In this document: in pieces, positions 27,439 through 30,134 of the stretch
Numbering within the stretch: position 1 is the first letter of the stretch
How the letters are laid out: each line of letters starts with the position of its first letter
Source: a virus
Virus record (IMG/VR): IMGVR_UViG_3300015206_000009
Coordinates: 1-30,134 of that record
Length of the DNA: 30,134 nt
Strand: one strand, 5' to 3'
Position numbers and translations under genes: made by a program
Notes under the pieces: model-generated
Seen by the model: the letters and a program-made list of their open reading frames with translations, nothing else
Database searches by the model: none
Told to the model about the DNA's origin: nothing

Positions 27439-30134
27439 AACTGACACGTCATATTCTCTCGTCGATCGCGTGCGGATTCTTCGCCGCCTCGGCGCTCGTT
27501 CCGACCGCCGCTCTCGCGCAAGTGTTCAATATATTCGAGCCGGGCTGCGGACTCTCAGGCACGTGGAACTCTCAGACTCTACAACTCGGCGCGGGCTCGA
27601 CGTGTGTGCAAGGGAACTTGCCGGTAACGAATCAGAATAGCGGTACCTCGGCTAGCTCCACGACGTTCTGGCGCGGTGATGGCACGTGGGCAACGCCTCC
27701 CGGCACGGGCGGCGGCACGGTCAATAGCGTAGCCCTGACGGCGCCGAGCGTGTTCACCGTGACCGGCTCGCCTATCACTTCAACAGGCACGCTCGCGGTT
27801 ACATTCACGGCCGCGCAGACGGCGAACAGTTTCTTGGCGACACCTAACGGCACGACCGGCGCGCTCGGCTTACGCGCGATCGTCGGCGCTGACGTACCGG
27901 CCGCATTGCTCGGCTCGTCCGGTAACGGCGGCGTAACAGGTAATCTACCCGTCACAAATTTGAATAGCGGCACGGGCGCGTCAAGCACTACGTTCTGGCG
28001 CGGCGACGGGACTTGGGTCACGCCTCCGGGCGGCGTATCGAGTGTGGCGGCTTCGGTCGTCTCCCCGTTGTGCTTGAGTGGGTCGCCGATCACGACGACG
28101 GGTACGCTCGCATTCACGTGGTGCGGCGGCCTCACCGGGAACCAAGTATTTGCGACCCCGAACGGCACGACCGGCGCACCCGCGCTGCGCGCTCTGGTCG
28201 GTGCGGACATCCCGCAGATAAATCTAGCGGCTTCGGGCGTGGGCGGGGTCGGCGGGAATTTGCCTACGACGAATTTGAACGGCGGTACGGCGGCTAGTTC
28301 CACGACGTTTTGGCGTGGAGATGGTATATGGGCGGCGCCCGCAGGCGCGGGGCCAGCGAATCCTACGGGCACGGTAGGCCTGACAACGGTCAACGGCACC
28401 TCAACCACGTTCATGCGGTCGGATGCGGCGCCCGCGTGGAGTCAAGCATTATCGCCGACGAATACCGGCAATTGGGCTTTTACGCCTGCGAGCGGTGTAG
28501 GACTCACCGCCAACGGCGCGTCCGGGCAATTCGCCGCCGAAGTATTCGGCAATTTATCATCTGGTAATTCAAAGGGGCTTGTTATAGCGTCGGGAACGAC
28601 GTCAGCCGATTTCACATTTTCTATAAAAAATGCCTCTCAAACAACATCTTTCGCTCAGATGCTTGGCGACGGAGGAATGTTTTTAGGAAGTCCCACGGGT
28701 GCCGACAAAGGCTTAGGTACTCTCAATGCACAAGGACTATTCGTAAACGGTGTAGCGACTTCGGTCGCAGTCGGCGCGAGTCCCTCTGCAAGTGTCGGCC
28801 TGACAGCAGTAAACGGATCGTCGTTGTCGTGGATGCGCTCGGACGCGGCGCCCGCGCTGAATCAGGGGGTATCCCCGACGATGACAGGGAATTGGACGTT
28901 TAGCCCCACGAGTGGTACAGCCCTAACCGTGTCCCCCGTATCAGGATCGACGGGTATATTGGTTAACGGTGGTACGGGTACAGGTTTCTTTGCGACATTA
29001 CCTGGGGCTACGACAGGGGCTTACATCACTTTTCAACAAGGATCGCAACCCGCGTGGTCATTCTATCAGACGGCAAGCTCTAACACATTTCACATGTTTA
29101 ACGGCGGTACGGCCGAGGACGCGTTCACGATCAGCGAGGCGAACAATTGGACAATAAGCGCGCCGACAAGCGGCGTAACGCTGCAAGTCAACGGCGCGGC
29201 GGGCGCCTCGTTCGCGAATCCCTCCGCAGTCTTCACGTCGCCCAATACGACCGGTCAGAGCAACGGCCCGGTCATTCAAGCCGGAACGAATGCTAACGAC
29301 ACTGCATTCGTGGTCAACAACGCGCCGGACACCCTGAACTATTTAGTGGTGGGCGGCGACGGCGGCGTCACGGCCGGCGCGCCGACGGGCGGGGACGAAG
29401 GCTTAGGATCAGTCAACGCGACCGGTCTATTCGTCAATGGCGCGCCGGTATCCGTTGCAGTCGGCGCGAGTCCCTCTGCAAGTGTCGGCCTGACAGCAGT
29501 AAACGGATCGTCGTTGTCGTGGATGCGCTCGGACGCGGCGCCCGCGCTGAATCAGGGGGTATCCCCGACGATGACAGGGAATTGGACGTTTAGCCCCACG
29601 AGTGGTACAGCCCTAACCGTGTCCCCCGTATCAGGATCGACGGGTATATTGGTTAACGGTGGTACGGGTACAGGTTTCTTTGCGACATTACCTGGGGCTA
29701 CGACAGGGGCTTACATCACTTTTCAACAAGGATCGCAACCCGCGTGGTCATTCTATCAGACGGCAAGCTCTAACACATTTCACATGTTTAACGGCGGTAC
29801 GGCCGAGGACGCGTTCACGATCAGCGAGGCGAACAATTGGACAATAAGCGCGCCGACAAGCGGCGTAACGCTGCAAGTCAACGGCGCGGCGGGCGCCTCG
29901 TTCGCGAATCCCTCCGCAGTCTTCACGTCGCCCAATACGACCGGTCAGAGCAACGGCCCGGTCATTCAAGCCGGAACGAATGCTAACGACACTGCATTCG
30001 TGGTCAACAACGCGCCGGACACCCTGAACTATTTAGTGGTGGGCGGCGACGGCGGCGTCACGGCCGGCGCGCCGACGGGCGGGGACGAAGGCTTAGGATC
30101 AGTCAACGCGACCGGTCTATTCGTCAATGGCGCG
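27435..30134 (+). CDS. Long tail fibre / adhesin-like protein with signal-peptide-like N-terminus, partial
   Basis: 900 codons are open to the right edge, so the end is missing. The start overlaps the previous gene. The first 28 residues (MKLTRHILSSIACGFFAAS, then ALVPTAALAQ) have the basic, hydrophobic and AxA parts of a Sec signal peptide with predicted cleavage before Q29, unusual for a tail fibre. Next come three copies of an NLPVTNxNSGT-SASSTTFWRGDGTW module, then units with VGLTAVNGSSLSWMRSDAAP, SPTMTGNWTFSPTSGTALTV and GLGSVNATGLFVNG. The last complete unit is duplicated exactly (period 690 bp, 230 codons in frame). The repetitive Gly/Ser/Thr beta architecture fits a trimeric fibre shaft. 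Receptor-binding tip is beyond the window. Confidence 0.85.
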   Translation, partial: MKLTRHILSSIACGFFAASALVPTAALAQVFNIFEPGCGLSGTWNSQTLQLGAGSTCVQGNLPVTNQNSGTSASSTTFWRGDGTWATPPGTGGGTVNSVALTAPSVFTVTGSPITSTGTLAVTFTAAQTANSFLATPNGTTGALGLRAIVGADVPAALLGSSGNGGVTGNLPVTNLNSGTGASSTTFWRGDGTWVTPPGGVSSVAASVVSPLCLSGSPITTTGTLAFTWCGGLTGNQVFATPNGTTGAPALRALVGADIPQINLAASGVGGVGGNLPTTNLNGGTAASSTTFWRGDGIWAAPAGAGPANPTGTVGLTTVNGTSTTFMRSDAAPAWSQALSPTNTGNWAFTPASGVGLTANGASGQFAAEVFGNLSSGNSKGLVIASGTTSADFTFSIKNASQTTSFAQMLGDGGMFLGSPTGADKGLGTLNAQGLFVNGVATSVAVGASPSASVGLTAVNGSSLSWMRSDAAPALNQGVSPTMTGNWTFSPTSGTALTVSPVSGSTGILVNGGTGTGFFATLPGATTGAYITFQQGSQPAWSFYQTASSNTFHMFNGGTAEDAFTISEANNWTISAPTSGVTLQVNGAAGASFANPSAVFTSPNTTGQSNGPVIQAGTNANDTAFVVNNAPDTLNYLVVGGDGGVTAGAPTGGDEGLGSVNATGLFVNGAPVSVAVGASPSASVGLTAVNGSSLSWMRSDAAPALNQGVSPTMTGNWTFSPTSGTALTVSPVSGSTGILVNGGTGTGFFATLPGATTGAYITFQQGSQPAWSFYQTASSNTFHMFNGGTAEDAFTISEANNWTISAPTSGVTLQVNGAAGASFANPSAVFTSPNTTGQSNGPVIQAGTNANDTAFVVNNAPDTLNYLVVGGDGGVTAGAPTGGDEGLGSVNATGLFVNGA
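28767..29456 (+). repeat. 690-bp direct repeat, copy 1
   Basis: From 28767 the sequence is repeated 690 bases downstream with no difference that I could find by eye. The unit is 230 codons, in frame. Immediately upstream (28763 and 28766) the two copies differ, so the boundary is sharp on the left. A diverged relative of its first part lies upstream from about 28360. Confidence 0.92.
29457..30134 (+). repeat. 690-bp direct repeat, copy 2 (truncated by the window)
   Basis: 678 of 690 bases are visible before the right edge, all apparently identical to copy 1. The repeat could continue into more copies outside the window, or this could mark an assembly boundary. Confidence 0.92.

Noticed and set aside
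28767-30134. 690-bp repeat as a terminal redundancy of the phage genome
   Set aside because: The repeat is in tandem within one open frame and does not match the left end of the window, so an internal duplication or assembly artefact is more likely.

Overview
This window is part of a tailed-phage genome (Caudoviricetes) with a contractile tail. The evidence is a DUF3383-type tail sheath, a tail tube protein and a full baseplate set: Dit-like protein, plug, hub, Gp138-type spike, gp25-like wedge, baseplate J and DUF2612. It could be a free phage or a prophage. No integrase, attachment site, replication gene, clear lysis gene, tRNA or host gene is visible. The high G+C content and two textbook sigma-54 promoter sequences suggest a proteobacterial host, possibly Burkholderia/Pseudomonas-like. 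That host guess is inference from the style of the proteins, not from a marker gene.

Layout. 1-525 (minus strand) is an Ala/Trp-repeat protein running off the left edge; its start faces the structural genes. 648-4496 carries packaging: large terminase and a DUF1073-type portal. 4542-6960 is a cassette of accessory genes: two tiny membrane proteins, two small unknowns, a metallophosphoesterase and a dATP/dGTP diphosphohydrolase-like protein. 6932-7762 is a Mu gpF/SPP1 gp7-type head protein. 7776-8927 holds small ORFs and a helix-turn-helix protein with its own promoter. 8997-12946 is the head: DUF2213 protease, a small inserted ORF, a scaffold-like protein, a cement protein with an inserted beta domain, and a DUF2184 major capsid protein. 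12959-16078 is connector and neck. 16207-20322 is sheath, tube, tail-assembly chaperone with a -1 frameshift site, and tape measure. 20323-25544 is the baseplate. 25583-30134 is fibres, the last containing a perfect 690-bp direct repeat and running off the right edge. There is no gene-free stretch over 300 bases; the largest gaps (526-647, 7914-8036, 10130-10227, 16079-16206) all carry regulatory-looking sequence.

How it may work. Two promoter classes are visible. Sigma-70-like promoters built on a GACCG-N2-CGGTC palindrome lie at the left accessory gene, the small membrane genes and the helix-turn-helix gene. Sigma-54-like promoters (TGGCACG-N4-TTGCAT) lie just before the scaffold/cement/capsid block and just before the tail sheath, each followed by a TGTGA-N6-TCAC palindrome; a third such palindrome overlaps the terminase start. 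My main hypothesis is a late structural programme driven by host RpoN, alongside accessory genes controlled by a phage regulator, possibly the 8037-8927 protein.
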